The notes under the pieces: model-generated
The model's database searches: none
What the model was told of the DNA's origin: nothing
What the model saw: the letters and a program-made list of their open reading frames with translations, nothing else
Made by a program: the position numbers and the translations under genes
NCBI RefSeq assembly: GCF_014750655.1
Contig: NZ_JABBXD010000005.1
Coordinates: forward strand, 124,001 to 188,000
Length of the DNA stretch: 64,000 bases
Reading direction: 5' to 3'
Source: Salinimonas profundi
GTDB taxonomy: Bacteria; Pseudomonadota; Gammaproteobacteria; Enterobacterales; Alteromonadaceae
Part shown: positions 38,310 through 49,875 of the stretch, in pieces
Layout of the letters: each line of letters begins with the position of its first letter
Position numbering within the stretch: position 1 is the stretch's first letter

Positions 38310-39578
38310 ATGGATAACGCCACTTTATCATCTGGCCGTCGAAAATTTCTGAAGGGTGCGCTGGCCTCCACCTTTACTGCAGGGATCGCGCCGTTTGCAA
38401 TTGGTCGCGAGAAGCCACTTGTCAGAGTCATGGGCACACATGTTACGTTGCAGGAGGCACTGCGCCAGCGTGCGATGGAAGATCTCGGCATCCGTCTGCA
38501 TTTCTCACCTGGAGGTTCTGCTGCAGTCTTACAAAAGGCTTCGATGAATCCGCAAAGCTTCGATCTTTATGAGCAGTGGTCGAACAGTATCAACGTACTG
38601 TGGCAAGCCAAGGCCATAGCGCCAATAGAGGTAAACCGGCTGACATACTGGGATGAGATCAATGCGCTGACTAAAACCGGTCGCCTGCAACCCCACGCCA
38701 GTCTCGGGGCTGGTGACGCCCCCTATAAAATTATTAATGTCCAGCAAAACGGTACACTGGGCAGTGAGCCCACAGGACAAATCAGCTTTTTACCTTATGT
38801 CCACAATGTCGACTCTTTTGGCTATAATCGCAGTCTGATTGATACCGGATTAATGCAGGAACAGGAAAGCTGGGGCTGGCTGCTGGATTCCCGCGTGTCT
38901 GGTAAAGTGGCTATCGTCAACGACCCGACCATCGGCCTGTTCGATTTGGCGCTGGCGGCACAGGCCAAAGGGCTAATGCGTTTTAATGATATCGGTGCCA
39001 TCACCAAGCAGGAACTGGATGAGCTGTTTGGTATGCTTATCGAATTAAAACAGCTGGGGCATTTTGCCGGATTCTGGACGTCCGTTCCAGAATCTGTTCA
39101 ATTTATGCAAAACGAACGATGTGTGGTGGAAAGCATGTTTTCACCGGCAGTCTCTGCATTGAATGCCAGCAATGTGCCGGTCACCTTTGCAGCACCAAAG
39201 GAAGGTTACCGCGGTTGGCATGGGGTAATGTGTTTATCCTCTGCCACAGCAGGGCGCCAGAAAGATGCAGCTTACGAATATATGAACTGGTGGCTGTCTG
39301 GCTGGCCTGGTGCATTTATCGCGCGCCAGGGTTATTACATCAGCAACCCTGAGCGATCTGCCAATTACCTGAGCGACGCGGAATGGGACTACTGGTATCG
39401 GGGCAAGCCAGCGGCTATCGACCTTAAAGGTACAGATGGGCGCATAAGCGTGAAACAGGGTCAGCAGCGCACAGGCGGCAGTTACACAGACAGATTCAGC
39501 AATGTTGCTGTGTGGAATACTGTTATGCCAACGTACGAGTATAGCCTGCAAAAATGGTATGAATTCCTCACCTCATGA
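38310..39578 (+). CDS. Tat-exported periplasmic solute-binding protein (PotD-like)
   Basis: A 422-residue binding protein with a twin-arginine signal (SSGRRKFLKGALAS, Arg10-Arg11) and the two-lobe fold of spermidine/putrescine-type ABC binding proteins (FLPYVHNVDSFGYNRS, GKVAIVNDPTIGLFDLAL). No permease or ATPase genes follow. Instead its TGA overlaps the ATG of a hybrid histidine kinase, so it probably serves as the ligand-sensing partner of that kinase, as TorT does for TorS. Ligand unknown. No strong ribosome-binding site precedes the ATG. Confidence 0.85.
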   Translation: MDNATLSSGRRKFLKGALASTFTAGIAPFAIGREKPLVRVMGTHVTLQEALRQRAMEDLGIRLHFSPGGSAAVLQKASMNPQSFDLYEQWSNSINVLWQAKAIAPIEVNRLTYWDEINALTKTGRLQPHASLGAGDAPYKIINVQQNGTLGSEPTGQISFLPYVHNVDSFGYNRSLIDTGLMQEQESWGWLLDSRVSGKVAIVNDPTIGLFDLALAAQAKGLMRFNDIGAITKQELDELFGMLIELKQLGHFAGFWTSVPESVQFMQNERCVVESMFSPAVSALNASNVPVTFAAPKEGYRGWHGVMCLSSATAGRQKDAAYEYMNWWLSGWPGAFIARQGYYISNPERSANYLSDAEWDYWYRGKPAAIDLKGTDGRISVKQGQQRTGGSYTDRFSNVAVWNTVMPTYEYSLQKWYEFLTS

Positions 39579-42249
39579 AAATCCATACTTCGCTTTTCTC
39601 ACTCTCATCCATCCGCGCTCAAATCATTTTGGTTCTGGCAGCGTTGGTTATCCTGCTGTTGCTCCAGGGGGTCATCGCTCGGGCCAACCAGGCAGTATTA
39701 TTTGAAGGTGTCAGTGCATCGGGTCAGGCCATCACTGATATCGGCCAGGTCCGTGCATTGCAGCGTGACATTCTCGACTTGCAGCGAAATGTACTGATTT
39801 TCCGAGAGACGGCCAGTGATTCAGCGGTCAGCCGCTTCGAACGGTTGATGCAGGCGATTGAACAAAAACTGGAGAATCTGGAATCCTCCCGGCTGGCCAG
39901 ACTGCCCATGCAGCAAACCAGAGAGATGCTTAACAGTATGCGGCATCATCTCCAGGCGTATCAAAATAATTTTAAAGATGTCGTCGATGCCCGGGCCCGA
40001 CGTGATGATACATTAAGCACCGCATCACTTTTCAATCAGTTTGAAGACAGTCGCCTGATTCCTGCCTCGTTGTCCGGCGCGCAGGAAAACGCAATAAGGC
40101 TCCAGCTCAGTCAGGCACGCAGTGCTGCCTTAGAATACCGGCTTCAGCCAGATAGTATCCACCGTCAGGCTTTTATCACTGCTATTTCAAAAGCCAGAAA
40201 TATGGTTGAGCAGGCTGCATCCGAGGATGCATCGCCGCTGCTGGACGCACTGGACGACACCCGCGCGCGCTTCCTGACACTGACACAGCTGATTCAGGGC
40301 AACCTGTTTCTGGTAAATGTCGTGATGGCCGGTTCGGCAAATGAGTTTCTGTATTTAAGTAACGAGTTGGTCAAGCAGGTGAATAACCAGTACGCGACCA
40401 TTAGCTCAACCACGCAAGAGCAGGCGTTGCAGGCTCAGCAGAGTCTCAATATTGCTTCCTTTCTGGCCATTCTGCTTGCAATCGCGGCTGCAGGCTACAC
40501 GATTTACCGTATCCTAAGTCCGGTCAAAACACTGACCGACGTTTTTCGCCGGCTTGCACGGGATGAAAATATCAGTGAAATTCCCGGTCTCAAACGAGAA
40601 GATGAGATTGGCCAGCTTGCAAATGCCGCCCAGGTGTTTAATAACAAAAACCAGCAAACCCGTGCCCTGCTTGATGAGGCCCGCGATCTCAACAAACGTC
40701 AGCGGGCACTTAATGACGAGCTTGCCGCCTCAAAAGAAAAAGCAGAGCGCGCGACGGCATCCAAGAGTATTTTTCTGGCAAATATGAGCCATGAGTTGCG
40801 AACGCCCCTCAACGGTATTGTCGGGCTTATTGAACTGGCGCAGCAACAACCTATGTCATCCGTGCTTAAAAGGTATCTTGATAAAGCGGCCTATTCCAGT
40901 CAAGTACTGATGAGCGTTATAAATGATGTGCTTGATTTTTCAAAGATAGAAGCGGGCAAACTGGAATTAGAAGAAACCAGCTTTTCTATGCACTCGCTGT
41001 TTAACAACCTGCTTTCCGTCGTCACGCTCAAAGCACAGGAAAAAAATCTCAGTATTCGCCTGATTGTCTCTCCTGGTTTACCTTCTCAGGCTGTCGGGGA
41101 TGCATTACGTATTTCACAAGTTCTGATGAACCTTTGTAGTAATGCTATCAAGTTTACCGAACAGGGCGAGGTCGTCATTCGCTTCGACGGCGAATTTCAT
41201 CCCAAAAGCGAACATTTCACTCTGAATATTGAAGTGAAAGATACCGGTATCGGCATGAGCGACGAGCAGTTAAAACGCGTATTTTCACCGTTCTCGCAGG
41301 CTGATGAAGCGACCAACCGAAAATATGGCGGATCCGGACTGGGACTGGCTATTGTCAGACAGCTTATTGATTTAATGGGTGGCGAGCTTGCCGTCAGCTC
41401 TACGCCGGGATGTGGTTCGGTCTTTAATGCTGCCATTCCCCTTAAGCCCGTTGAACAACCGCTCCCCGGGATTCTTTCACACACACCCGCCTTGCCAACC
41501 GGTAGTATGTATTACACCAATCACGCGCTGCTCCCTGACGAATACCGTCAGCTTCTTCGTGTAAAAAGTCAGCCCCGCCCTCTAGAAGCGCTGTCTGAAG
41601 ATATTGGCGCTCCGCCCTGTATGGTGGTGGATATTGAGGATTTCAGCACCTTCAAAGCGCTGCTACCCCGACTTGATGAATGCGTTAACCGCGGTATAAA
41701 AACCGGTCTGGTGGTAAATACGCTACCCGGCAAGCTTATTGAAAAAATGATGTTCTGTTGGCCGCACGGCTTGCTTTGCCATCCATTTACGCCGATACAG
41801 TTAGAAGCCTTTATTGGCGAGCTTACCGGTATCAGTACCACACTCTCGCCCGACGAAACCCAGCGCGATGAGCCACCGGCCATTGATGGTCATATCTTGT
41901 TAGTCGAAGATAATGCGATCAATCAGGTTGTGACCGGAGAAATGCTCAGCTCACTGGGACTGAGCTACGATGTTGCCGAAGATGGTAAACAGGCGGTAAC
42001 TAAGTTTGAAAACTCGCCGCAATACGATCTGGTTCTTATGGATGTGCAAATGCCGGTTATGGATGGTTATGAAGCCACCCGCCTGTTACGAAAAAAAGCT
42101 TTGATACGATTCCGATCATTGGGTTGTCCGCCAACGCCATGCAGGAAGATAAAAATCAGGCACTGGAAGCAGGAATGAGCAGTTATATAACCAAACCGGT
42201 CAAGCGCGAAGTGCTGGCCAGTGCCATTGCCAGTTACCTTGTGAATTAG
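39575..42249 (+). CDS. Hybrid histidine kinase, receiver domain frameshifted at an A7 run
   Basis: Sensor kinase coupled to the preceding binding protein (ATGA overlap). TM1 ~10-30, a helical periplasmic sensor ~30-290, TM2 ~291-313, HAMP, HisKA with His in NMSHELRTPLNG (~406), GHKL ATPase (NLCSNAIKF, DTGIGMSDEQ, GGSGLGLAIVRQ), then a C-terminal receiver with Asp in VLMDVQMPVMDGYEA (~822). The frame breaks at seven A (42091-42097): read straight, it stops at 42178. Re-reading one A gives KSFDTIPIIGLSANAMQED and the receiver Lys in YITKPVKRE, ending at TAG 42247-42249. It is a mutation, a sequence error, or -1 slippage on A AAA AAA. No HPt domain. Confidence 0.85.
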
Positions 42250-42381
42250 CATCAAGCGAGATTTTACGCTAACGTCATTGTCAGTCACCCTGCAATGTAA
42301 CACGTTATTCGCAAAGCAGTTGGCGCATACTGGCGCGCTCGCTACACTACCTCAACTCGTATTCACCCGTTTGTGACAGGC

Positions 42382-42606
42382 ATGACTCAGCGCATAATAT
42401 TTTCTTTTTTGATGTCCCTGGTACTTAGTTTTCTGATGTCAGCATGGGTAACTTATCTGAATCTGGGATTTGTTGATGCATTCCTGCAGCGCTGGATGCA
42501 GGCATGGCTAAAGGCATGGCCGGCGGCTGCAATCATATCGTTTGTTTTCGGGCCAGCGGTAAATCGTACCTCGCTGTTACTGACACGGCTCGTTATCAGG
42601 CGCTAA
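42382..42606 (+). CDS. DUF2798 family small membrane protein
   Basis: A 74-residue protein with two predicted membrane helices (RIIFSFLMSLVLSFLMSAW and AWPAAAIISFVFGPAV) and the connecting N-L-G-F motif plus W-rich amphipathic stretch typical of DUF2798. Function unknown. A GTG nine bases upstream is also in frame; the ATG gives the usual family start. Confidence 0.75.
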   Translation: MTQRIIFSFLMSLVLSFLMSAWVTYLNLGFVDAFLQRWMQAWLKAWPAAAIISFVFGPAVNRTSLLLTRLVIRR

Positions 42607-42659
42607 GGTGACTTAGCTGTGACGTCTTACGCGTTTTGACTTATTCCCTGACTCTTAAC

Positions 42660-42696
42660 AAAAAAGCCCTGCAGAGACTATCTGCAGGGCTTTTTT
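42660..42696. terminator. Strong bidirectional terminator between DUF2798 gene and valS
   Basis: GCCCTGCAGA (42666-42675) pairs perfectly with TCTGCAGGGC (42681-42690), flanked by A6 and T6 runs, so it can end both converging transcripts. Confidence 0.92.
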
Positions 42697-42709
42697 AGTC
42701 GTTGATGAC

Positions 42710-45481
42710 TTAAAGCGCACTTATCGTTTGATATTGCTCTTTAAGTTTAGACAGCTGTTTTTCAGCCTCATCTAATTTACTGCGCTCTTTTTCAATAACC
42801 GCATCAGGTGCATTGCTGACAAACTTTTCATTCGCCAGTTTGCCCTGTACGCGTGATAAGTCTTTTTCCGTTTTATCAATGGCTTTGGTCAATCGGGTTA
42901 GCTCTGCATCCTTATCAATAAGGCCAGCCATCGGGATAAGAATTTCCATATCGCCGACAATTGCTGTTGCACTCGGCGGCGCTTGTTCGCCCTGTGCCAG
43001 AATATCGATAGACTCCAGGCGCGCTAGTCTGTCGATGAACACCCGCGCACTGTCAATTCGACGCTTGTCTTCGTCAGACACATTGCGAAGCTTGGCTTGC
43101 AATGGCTTATTCGGAGAAATGTCCATCTCGCCGCGGATATTACGGATACCGACAATAAAGCGTTTTACCCACTCAATATCTGCCAGTACCTGCTCATCCT
43201 GTAATGCGGTATCCTGTACCGGGAAAGGCTGAACCATGATGCTTTGTGTTTCGCCTTTAACCGCACTCAATGGCGCAACTTTCTGCCAGATTTCTTCTGT
43301 GATAAAAGGCATAAACGGGTGCAACAGACGCAACATGCTTTCAAGCATATTGATCAGCGTATGGCGTGTTCCGCGTTTTTGCGCGTCGGTACTTGCTTCA
43401 TTGTTAAGCACCGGCTTGGTAAGCTCCAGATACCAGTCGCAGAACTGATTCCAGGTAAACTCGTACGCAGTTTGCGCCGCAATATCGAAACGGTAATCAG
43501 CCAGCGCCTGTTCAAACTCTTTAAGCGTTTGCTGGAACTTGGCGAGGATCCAGTTATCAGCCAGGCTAAGCGTCATTTCGCCACCGTCGCGCCCGGTGTC
43601 TTCTGTTTCTGTGTTCATCAGCACAAAGCGTGACGCGTTCCAGATTTTATTACAGAAGTTGCGATACCCTTCTACACGACCCATGTCAAAATTGATATCA
43701 CGGCTGGTTGATGCCATCGCTGCAAACGTGAAGCGAAGTGCATCGGTGCCATAAGCCTGAATACCGTCAGGGAATTGCTGGCGGGTGCGCTTCGCGATTT
43801 TCTCTGCCAGTTGCGGCTGCATCATGCCAGAGGTACGCTTATTGACCAGATCTTCTAAGTCGATGCCGTCAATCAAATCAATGGGATCAAGCACGTTCCC
43901 TTTTGATTTTGACATTTTATCACCGCTCTCATCACGAATAAGTCCTGTGATATAAATGTCTTTAAACGGTATCTTGCCGGTAAATTTTTTCGTCATCATG
44001 ATCATTCTGGCCACCCAGAAGAAGATGATGTCAAAACCTGTCACCAACACAGACGAGGGCAAAAAGGTTTCCAGTTCCGGGGTTTCCTTCGGCCATCCCA
44101 GTGTCGCGAAAGGCCAGAGCGCTGAAGAAAACCAGGTATCCAGCACATCATCATCCTGCGTCAGAGCCACGCTGTCATCCAGGCCATGCTTAGCACGGAC
44201 TTCTGCTTCATCACGCCCGACAAAAACATTACCTTCATTATCGTACCAGGCAGGAATACGGTGTCCCCACCACAACTGACGTGAAATACACCAGTCCTGA
44301 ATATTGTGCATCCACTGGTAATAAGTTTTGTTCCAGTTTTCAGGGACAAAACGGATCTCACCGGATTCAACAGCATCAATAGCAGGCTTAGCCAGAGACT
44401 CAACCGCCACATACCACTGATCGGTCAAAAACGGTTCGATAACCGCCCCTGTGCGATCGCCCCGTGGCACTTTTAACTTATGATCGTCGATTTTTACCAG
44501 TAATCCGGCATCGTCAAGATCGGAGACGATTTGCTTACGCGCATCAAACCGGTCCATTCCGCGATACGCTTCCGGTGCCTCATCGTTGATTTTGGCATCC
44601 GGCGTAAGGACGTTAATCATCGGCAAGTCGTGACGTTTACCCATTTCATAATCGTTGAAATCATGCGCGGGTGTAATTTTCACGCAGCCCGTACCGAATT
44701 CAGGATCAACATAATCATCTGCGATGATAGGAATCAGTCGTCCGGTAATGGGTAGCCTGATTTCTTTGCCGACCAGATCAGCGTAGCGCTCATCTTCAGG
44801 GTGCACGGCAACCGCGGTATCACCCAACATCGTTTCAGGGCGCGTTGTGGCTACCACCAGCTCACCACTGCCATCAGCCAGCGGATAGCGCATATGCCAC
44901 ATGAAACCGGCTTCTTCTTCGTTAAGTACTTCCAGGTCTGAAACAGCGGTATGCAGTACCGGATCCCAGTTTACCAGGCGCTTGCCGCGGTAAATAAGCC
45001 CCTCTTCATGCAGCTTAACGAATACTTCGGTGACAGCCTCAGAAAGGTTGTCGTCCATGGTAAACACTTCACGGTCCCAGTCCGGGGAGGTACCCATACG
45101 GCGCATCTGCTGGGTAATTGTGCCACCGCTCTGCGCTTTCCAGTCCCAGATTTTTTCTACAAATTCTTCACGGCCCAGATCGTGGCGCGTTTTGCCCTGA
45201 GCGTTTAACTGACGTTCCACCACCATTTGTGTAGCAATACCAGCATGGTCGGTTCCCACCTGCCACAGTGTGTTATCACCTTTCATCCGGTGATAGCGGG
45301 TCAGCACATCCATAATGGTCTGCTGAAAACCATGCCCCATGTGCAGGCTACCGGTAACATTCGGCGGCGGAAGCAAAATACAATAAGGCTCGCCCTCTCC
45401 GGATGCTTTAAACATGCCGGAAGATTCCCACGACTGATAACATTGCTGTTCAATGGATTTGGGTTCGAAGGTTTTATCCAT
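42710..45481 (-). CDS. valS: Valyl-tRNA synthetase
   Basis: Class Ia synthetase charging tRNA-Val, with an editing domain. 923 residues from ATG 45481 (the family start [15 protein letters not shown]); the longer in-frame version runs into holC. HIGH motif [13 protein letters not shown] (~44), the CP1 editing domain (~200-400, with [17 protein letters not shown]), KMSKS as [14 protein letters not shown] (~524), anticodon-binding domain, and a C-terminal coiled-coil arm rich in K/E/L. Last gene of a pepA-holC-valS operon, closed by a strong terminator. Confidence 0.97.
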   Translation of the reverse strand: MDKTFEPKSIEQQCYQSWESSGMFKASGEGEPYCILLPPPNVTGSLHMGHGFQQTIMDVLTRYHRMKGDNTLWQVGTDHAGIATQMVVERQLNAQGKTRHDLGREEFVEKIWDWKAQSGGTITQQMRRMGTSPDWDREVFTMDDNLSEAVTEVFVKLHEEGLIYRGKRLVNWDPVLHTAVSDLEVLNEEEAGFMWHMRYPLADGSGELVVATTRPETMLGDTAVAVHPEDERYADLVGKEIRLPITGRLIPIIADDYVDPEFGTGCVKITPAHDFNDYEMGKRHDLPMINVLTPDAKINDEAPEAYRGMDRFDARKQIVSDLDDAGLLVKIDDHKLKVPRGDRTGAVIEPFLTDQWYVAVESLAKPAIDAVESGEIRFVPENWNKTYYQWMHNIQDWCISRQLWWGHRIPAWYDNEGNVFVGRDEAEVRAKHGLDDSVALTQDDDVLDTWFSSALWPFATLGWPKETPELETFLPSSVLVTGFDIIFFWVARMIMMTKKFTGKIPFKDIYITGLIRDESGDKMSKSKGNVLDPIDLIDGIDLEDLVNKRTSGMMQPQLAEKIAKRTRQQFPDGIQAYGTDALRFTFAAMASTSRDINFDMGRVEGYRNFCNKIWNASRFVLMNTETEDTGRDGGEMTLSLADNWILAKFQQTLKEFEQALADYRFDIAAQTAYEFTWNQFCDWYLELTKPVLNNEASTDAQKRGTRHTLINMLESMLRLLHPFMPFITEEIWQKVAPLSAVKGETQSIMVQPFPVQDTALQDEQVLADIEWVKRFIVGIRNIRGEMDISPNKPLQAKLRNVSDEDKRRIDSARVFIDRLARLESIDILAQGEQAPPSATAIVGDMEILIPMAGLIDKDAELTRLTKAIDKTEKDLSRVQGKLANEKFVSNAPDAVIEKERSKLDEAEKQLSKLKEQYQTISAL

Positions 45482-45489
45482 ACTTACTC

Positions 45490-45918
45490 TCAAGATTGTG
45501 CAGACTGGAATTTCATTTGACAACCAGCCTGCTGGAATTGCTTATAACGGACTCGTGCCGCCTGTTTGGCGTCTTCTTCACCGGGTACAAAGTCGATAAT
45601 GTACTGATAATGCCCGATGGCATCAGGCATCGCGTTGCTTAAATTTACCAGCAGGTGCCGACGACTGATCTGCGTCGGCGCCCAGCAAATTTCTACAGGG
45701 GTACCGGAAGGTGGCCCCTCGCCACTCATATTATGGGGAACAAAGCGTTTGGCCGGTAGCTGCCAGAGCAAATCATCCAGCGCTTCAGCCTGTGCTTTGT
45801 CCTGACAAAGCACGACCACGCGCTGTTTGGATGCATAGGCATCAGCAATCAGCGAGCAGGCCACTTCCTGACCTGCCTGCTGAGCATCCGGTAATTGATA
45901 AAAAGTGACCTGCGGCAT
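45490..45918 (-). CDS. holC: DNA polymerase III chi subunit
   Basis: A 142-residue clamp-loader accessory protein that binds SSB and links it to psi. Opening VTFYQLPDA, the [19 protein letters not shown] block, [11 protein letters not shown] and PVEICWAP follow the HolC pattern. It sits six bases after pepA and eight before valS, the conserved gammaproteobacterial order. Confidence 0.93.
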   Translation of the reverse strand: MPQVTFYQLPDAQQAGQEVACSLIADAYASKQRVVVLCQDKAQAEALDDLLWQLPAKRFVPHNMSGEGPPSGTPVEICWAPTQISRRHLLVNLSNAMPDAIGHYQYIIDFVPGEEDAKQAARVRYKQFQQAGCQMKFQSAQS

Positions 45919-45924
45919 GCCGCG

Positions 45925-47430
45925 TTAGTCCTCGTCGTTGATACCAGCGCGATTCATAAGAAACTGCGTCAGCATCGGAACGGGTCGGCCTGTGGCACCT
46001 TTATTTTTGCCGCTGCGCCATGCAGTACCGGCAATATCCATGTGTGCCCAGGTATATTTTTTCGTGAATCGTGACAGGAAGCAGCCAGCGGTAATAGAGC
46101 CTGCGGCACGACCGCCAAGGTTTGTCATATCTGCGAACGGGCTTTCCAGCAATTCCTGATACTCATCCCACAGCGGCAGGCGCCAAGCACGGTCTGAGCT
46201 TTGCTCCGATGCGTTTAACAATTCGTGCGCCAGTGGATTGTGCTGACTCATAATCGCCGAAGCATGGTGACCCAGCGCGATAATACACGCACCAGTCAAC
46301 GTGGCGATATCAATAACCAGTTCAGGTTCAAAACGCTCAACATAGGTCAGTGCATCACACAAGACCAGACGCCCTTCGGCATCAGTGTTAAGCACTTCAA
46401 CAGTCTGGCCTGACATGGTGGTCAGAATGTCGCCGGGGCGATATGCATTGGCATCAGGCATGTTTTCACACCCGGCCAGCACACCGATAACATTAAGCGG
46501 CAGGTTCATCTCTGCAATAGTGTGCATGGTCCCCAGCACACCGGCTGCGCCACCCATGTCATACTTCATTTCATCCATTGACTCACCGGGCTTGATGGAT
46601 ATACCGCCTGAGTCAAAGGTTAAGCCTTTGCCCACCAGAACAATCGGAGATTGATCTGCCGGCCCACCGCGATGATGGATGATACTCATCATCGATTCGT
46701 TGGCGGAGCCCCGGCCAACAGCCAGATACGCCTGCATGCCCAGCTCGGCCATTTGCGCTTCATCGACCACTTCTGCTGACACAGAGTCATAGTCTGTTGC
46801 CAGCTTCTGCGCCTGCTCCCACAAGTAGGCAGGATTACAGATATTGGGTGGCATGTTAGCGACGTCACGCGTCGTTTTAGCCCCGGCACTGATCGCCAGG
46901 CCATGTTCAACCGCCTTTTCACCCACTGTCAGTTCGCGACGTGTAGGTACATTGAAAACAATTTTACGAAGCGGTCTGCGCGGCTCGCCTTTTTTGGTTT
47001 TAAGATGCAAAAAGGTATACAGAGAATCCTGCGTTGCTTCTACCGCCTGGCGGACTTTCCAGTAGGTATCACGCCCTTTGACGTGCAGTTCGGTTAAAAA
47101 GCAAACCGCTTCCATTGAACCGGTTTCATTCAGCGTTTTGATGGTTTTGGCAATAATCTGCTTATACTGACGCTCGTCCAGTTCGCGCTCTTTACCGCAG
47201 CCTACCAATAGAACTCGTTCACTAAGGACATTAGGCACATGGTGCAACAGCAACATCTGGCCGGCTTTACCTTCCAAGTCGCCACGGCGCAGCAAATTGC
47301 TGATATAGCCGTCACTGATTTCATCCAGTTGCTCAGCTACCGCTGTCAGGCGTCGTGGCTCAAACACCCCGACGACGATACATGCGCTACGTTGTTTTTC
47401 AGGGCTACCACTTTTTACACTAAACTCCAC
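45925..47430 (-). CDS. pepA: Leucyl aminopeptidase PepA
   Basis: Hexameric M17 zinc/manganese aminopeptidase (A in E. coli also binds DNA for Xer recombination). 501 residues from GTG 47430, which gives the canonical [15 protein letters not shown] start and has GAGG seven bases upstream; the in-frame alternative 36 bases earlier is less likely. Catalytic and metal residues are in [16 protein letters not shown] and the family signature [10 protein letters not shown]. First gene of the pepA-holC-valS operon, divergent from lptF across 267 bases. Confidence 0.97.
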   Translation of the reverse strand: MEFSVKSGSPEKQRSACIVVGVFEPRRLTAVAEQLDEISDGYISNLLRRGDLEGKAGQMLLLHHVPNVLSERVLLVGCGKERELDERQYKQIIAKTIKTLNETGSMEAVCFLTELHVKGRDTYWKVRQAVEATQDSLYTFLHLKTKKGEPRRPLRKIVFNVPTRRELTVGEKAVEHGLAISAGAKTTRDVANMPPNICNPAYLWEQAQKLATDYDSVSAEVVDEAQMAELGMQAYLAVGRGSANESMMSIIHHRGGPADQSPIVLVGKGLTFDSGGISIKPGESMDEMKYDMGGAAGVLGTMHTIAEMNLPLNVIGVLAGCENMPDANAYRPGDILTTMSGQTVEVLNTDAEGRLVLCDALTYVERFEPELVIDIATLTGACIIALGHHASAIMSQHNPLAHELLNASEQSSDRAWRLPLWDEYQELLESPFADMTNLGGRAAGSITAGCFLSRFTKKYTWAHMDIAGTAWRSGKNKGATGRPVPMLTQFLMNRAGINDED

Positions 47431-47697
47431 GATGACACCTCGCTTTTCTTCATGATGTGATTGCACAAATACAAAATCACATAACGATTTACGCCGTATT
47501 TATGTTTTAATACTTAGCCAAACTTGCAGGGTTATCACCGATGGCGCAAAGTGGCTGAGGTTTCTTTGTTACCATAATTATGGTCAAAATCCACGCAAAC
47601 AGGTAACACAAATACAGGTAAAACTTGTAAAAACGGTTAGTTTACTCAAAATTGTGCGCTCTTTCACTATAAATCCAATTATTCCAGTAGGACAGAC

Positions 47698-48798
47698 ATG
47701 CTCATATTTCGCTACCTGATTAAGGAAACGCTGAAATCTCAGCTGGCGATATTCCTCATCCTAATGGCAATTTTCATCACATTACGCTTTGTACGCGTTT
47801 TGGGTGATGCGTCTGATGGTGACATCCCGGCCGGACTGGTGTTGGGATTCTTAGGTCTGTATGCCCCTATCCTTTCTTCACTGGTACTGCCAATCAGTGC
47901 CTATCTGGGGATAATGCTGGCTCACGGCCGTTTTTATGTTGATAGCGAAATGACCATTATGCGCGCCTGCGGGATCAGCGAATGGTATATCGCCAGAGTG
48001 ATGCTGTTTCTGTCGCTGTTTATTATGTGTATTACCGGCTTTATTACTCTCTACCTGGCTCCCTCTGCGGCAGAAAGTGAATATTTATTGCGGGAAAAGG
48101 CCAGAAATGAAGCGGGTATTTCCGCGCTTATACCGGGGCGTTTCCAGCAAACCGGCAATGAGAAAGCCGTCATTTTTGTTCACGATATTGGTCAGAATGA
48201 CCGATTAGATCGAGTCTTTTTATCGCAGAATCAGCCTGACGATGAAACCTCCGAAGTACGGGTGGTTTATGCTGATGAAGGTTATATTCAAAATAATGAC
48301 GATGGTACCCGAAGCCTGGTATTGCAGGACGGTGTGCAATACGAGGGCGAACAAAAAGCCCTGAATTACCGAAAAGTTGAGTTTGACCAGTATCAGATTC
48401 AGATTGCTGATGAGCCAGCGGAGGAACCGCGGCGAAAAGTCAGTGTATTGCCAACGTCTGAACTGTGGGGCGATGACTCTATTGAAGCCAGGGCCGAGTT
48501 GCAATGGCGTTTCGCTATACCGCTGTCGATTCCCTTTTTGACCCTGATTGCGGTGCCTCTGGCAGCGGTTGATCCACGTCAGGGCCGCTTCGGTAAAATG
48601 TTTCCGGCCATTTTATTGTATCTGGGATACTTCCTGTTGCTACTGGCCAGCCGCCGGGTACTGGCCGATGGCAAGATGCCTATTCAGCTGGGGCTCTGGT
48701 GGGTGCATGGCATCATGCTGGTTATCGGTATTGGCCTGATATTCCGTGACAGAAAGACCGGCACTGAATTTCGTGCCTGGCTGTTGAGGAAGAAGTGA
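47698..48798 (+). CDS. lptF: LPS export permease LptF
   Basis: One of the two membrane subunits of the LptB2FG ATP-driven complex that extracts lipopolysaccharide and sends it over the LptC-A-D bridge. 366 residues: three N-terminal helices, a periplasmic beta-jellyroll (~100-265), three C-terminal helices. LIFRYLIKETLKSQLAIF and AVDPRQGRFGKMFPAIL are typical. AGGA lies six bases before the ATG. The stop overlaps the lptG start. Confidence 0.95.
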   Translation: MLIFRYLIKETLKSQLAIFLILMAIFITLRFVRVLGDASDGDIPAGLVLGFLGLYAPILSSLVLPISAYLGIMLAHGRFYVDSEMTIMRACGISEWYIARVMLFLSLFIMCITGFITLYLAPSAAESEYLLREKARNEAGISALIPGRFQQTGNEKAVIFVHDIGQNDRLDRVFLSQNQPDDETSEVRVVYADEGYIQNNDDGTRSLVLQDGVQYEGEQKALNYRKVEFDQYQIQIADEPAEEPRRKVSVLPTSELWGDDSIEARAELQWRFAIPLSIPFLTLIAVPLAAVDPRQGRFGKMFPAILLYLGYFLLLLASRRVLADGKMPIQLGLWWVHGIMLVIGIGLIFRDRKTGTEFRAWLLRKK

Positions 48799-49859
48799 TG
48801 TTTAAAATACTCGACTGGTATATCGCCAGAACGCTGGTTGGCACAATCTCTGTCACGTTATCAGTGCTTATCGGCTTAAGTGCACTGATTAAATTTGTAG
48901 AGCAACTTCGTAAGCTGGGTGAAGGCGAATACGATGTCATTCTTGCGGCTGTTTATGTTGTTCTGAGTTTACCAAGGGAATTAGAGCTCTTTTTCCCCAT
49001 GGCTACGCTTCTCGGTGGTCTGGTGGGCATGGGCGTGCTGGCCAGCAACAGCGAACTGGTGGTGATGCAGGCATCTGGCTTAAGCCGCTGGAACATTATC
49101 AGTTCGGCGATGAAATCCGCCGTGGTAATGATTCTGGTGGTCATGGCAGTGGGTGAATGGGTGACACCGTTTGCCGAGTCAAAAGCCAAAGAAGTCCGCA
49201 CCGAGGCCATTTCAGGCGGTTCGCTGTTTTCTTCAGATCAGCTGGTGTGGGCGAAGGATGGCGAGCATTTTGTCAGTATTGGCCAGGTCGTTACCCGCGA
49301 GCAACTGCGTGATATTACTATCTACAATTTTGATGATGCGCTCAAACTTAAAGATATTACCTTCGCACATGAAGGTTACTTTGAAGACAATGTGTGGTTT
49401 CTCAGCGATGTATCCCTGACACAATTTACCGATAAACAGGTTTCCGTGGAACATCAGGACAAGCAGCGCTGGGACTCCAGCCTGACCCCGGACAAACTGG
49501 GTATCGTGGCAGTGAAACCAGAAGCACTATCCATTCAGGGCCTGGATGATTATATTCAGTATCTGGATAACAACGACCAGGATAGCAGCCGGTATCAGCT
49601 GGCCTTCTGGCGTAAAGTTCTGCAGCCGGTCTCTATCAGCGTAATGCTGCTTACCGCATTGTCATTTATATTTGGCCCGCTGCGCAGTGTTACAATGGGC
49701 GCACGGGTGATACTGGGTGTGCTGACAGGCTTTGGCTTTTTCATTACCAATGAAGTATTCGGGCCGCTGAGTCTGGTGTATAGCTTTCCGCCGTTTGTGG
49801 GTGCTCTGCTACCCAGTTTACTGTTCGCAGCGATTGCTGCATTTTTGCTGCGTAAATAG
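48798..49859 (+). CDS. lptG: LPS export permease LptG
   Basis: Partner of LptF in the LptB2FG transporter. 353 residues with the same 3 TM - jellyroll - 3 TM plan; DWYIARTLVGTISVTL and SFIFGPLRSVTMGARVILG are characteristic. ATG 48798 was chosen (GAGG eight bases upstream) over the adjacent GTG; it shares its A with the lptF TGA, so the two are coupled. Confidence 0.95.
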   Translation: MFKILDWYIARTLVGTISVTLSVLIGLSALIKFVEQLRKLGEGEYDVILAAVYVVLSLPRELELFFPMATLLGGLVGMGVLASNSELVVMQASGLSRWNIISSAMKSAVVMILVVMAVGEWVTPFAESKAKEVRTEAISGGSLFSSDQLVWAKDGEHFVSIGQVVTREQLRDITIYNFDDALKLKDITFAHEGYFEDNVWFLSDVSLTQFTDKQVSVEHQDKQRWDSSLTPDKLGIVAVKPEALSIQGLDDYIQYLDNNDQDSSRYQLAFWRKVLQPVSISVMLLTALSFIFGPLRSVTMGARVILGVLTGFGFFITNEVFGPLSLVYSFPPFVGALLPSLLFAAIAAFLLRK

Positions 49860-49875
49860 ATAAAACAGGAAGCCG

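Noticed and set aside
42813-45520. Series of plus-strand ORFs opposite valS
   Set aside because: All are shadows of the valS frame; Ser/Arg/Cys-rich translations without ribosome-binding sites.
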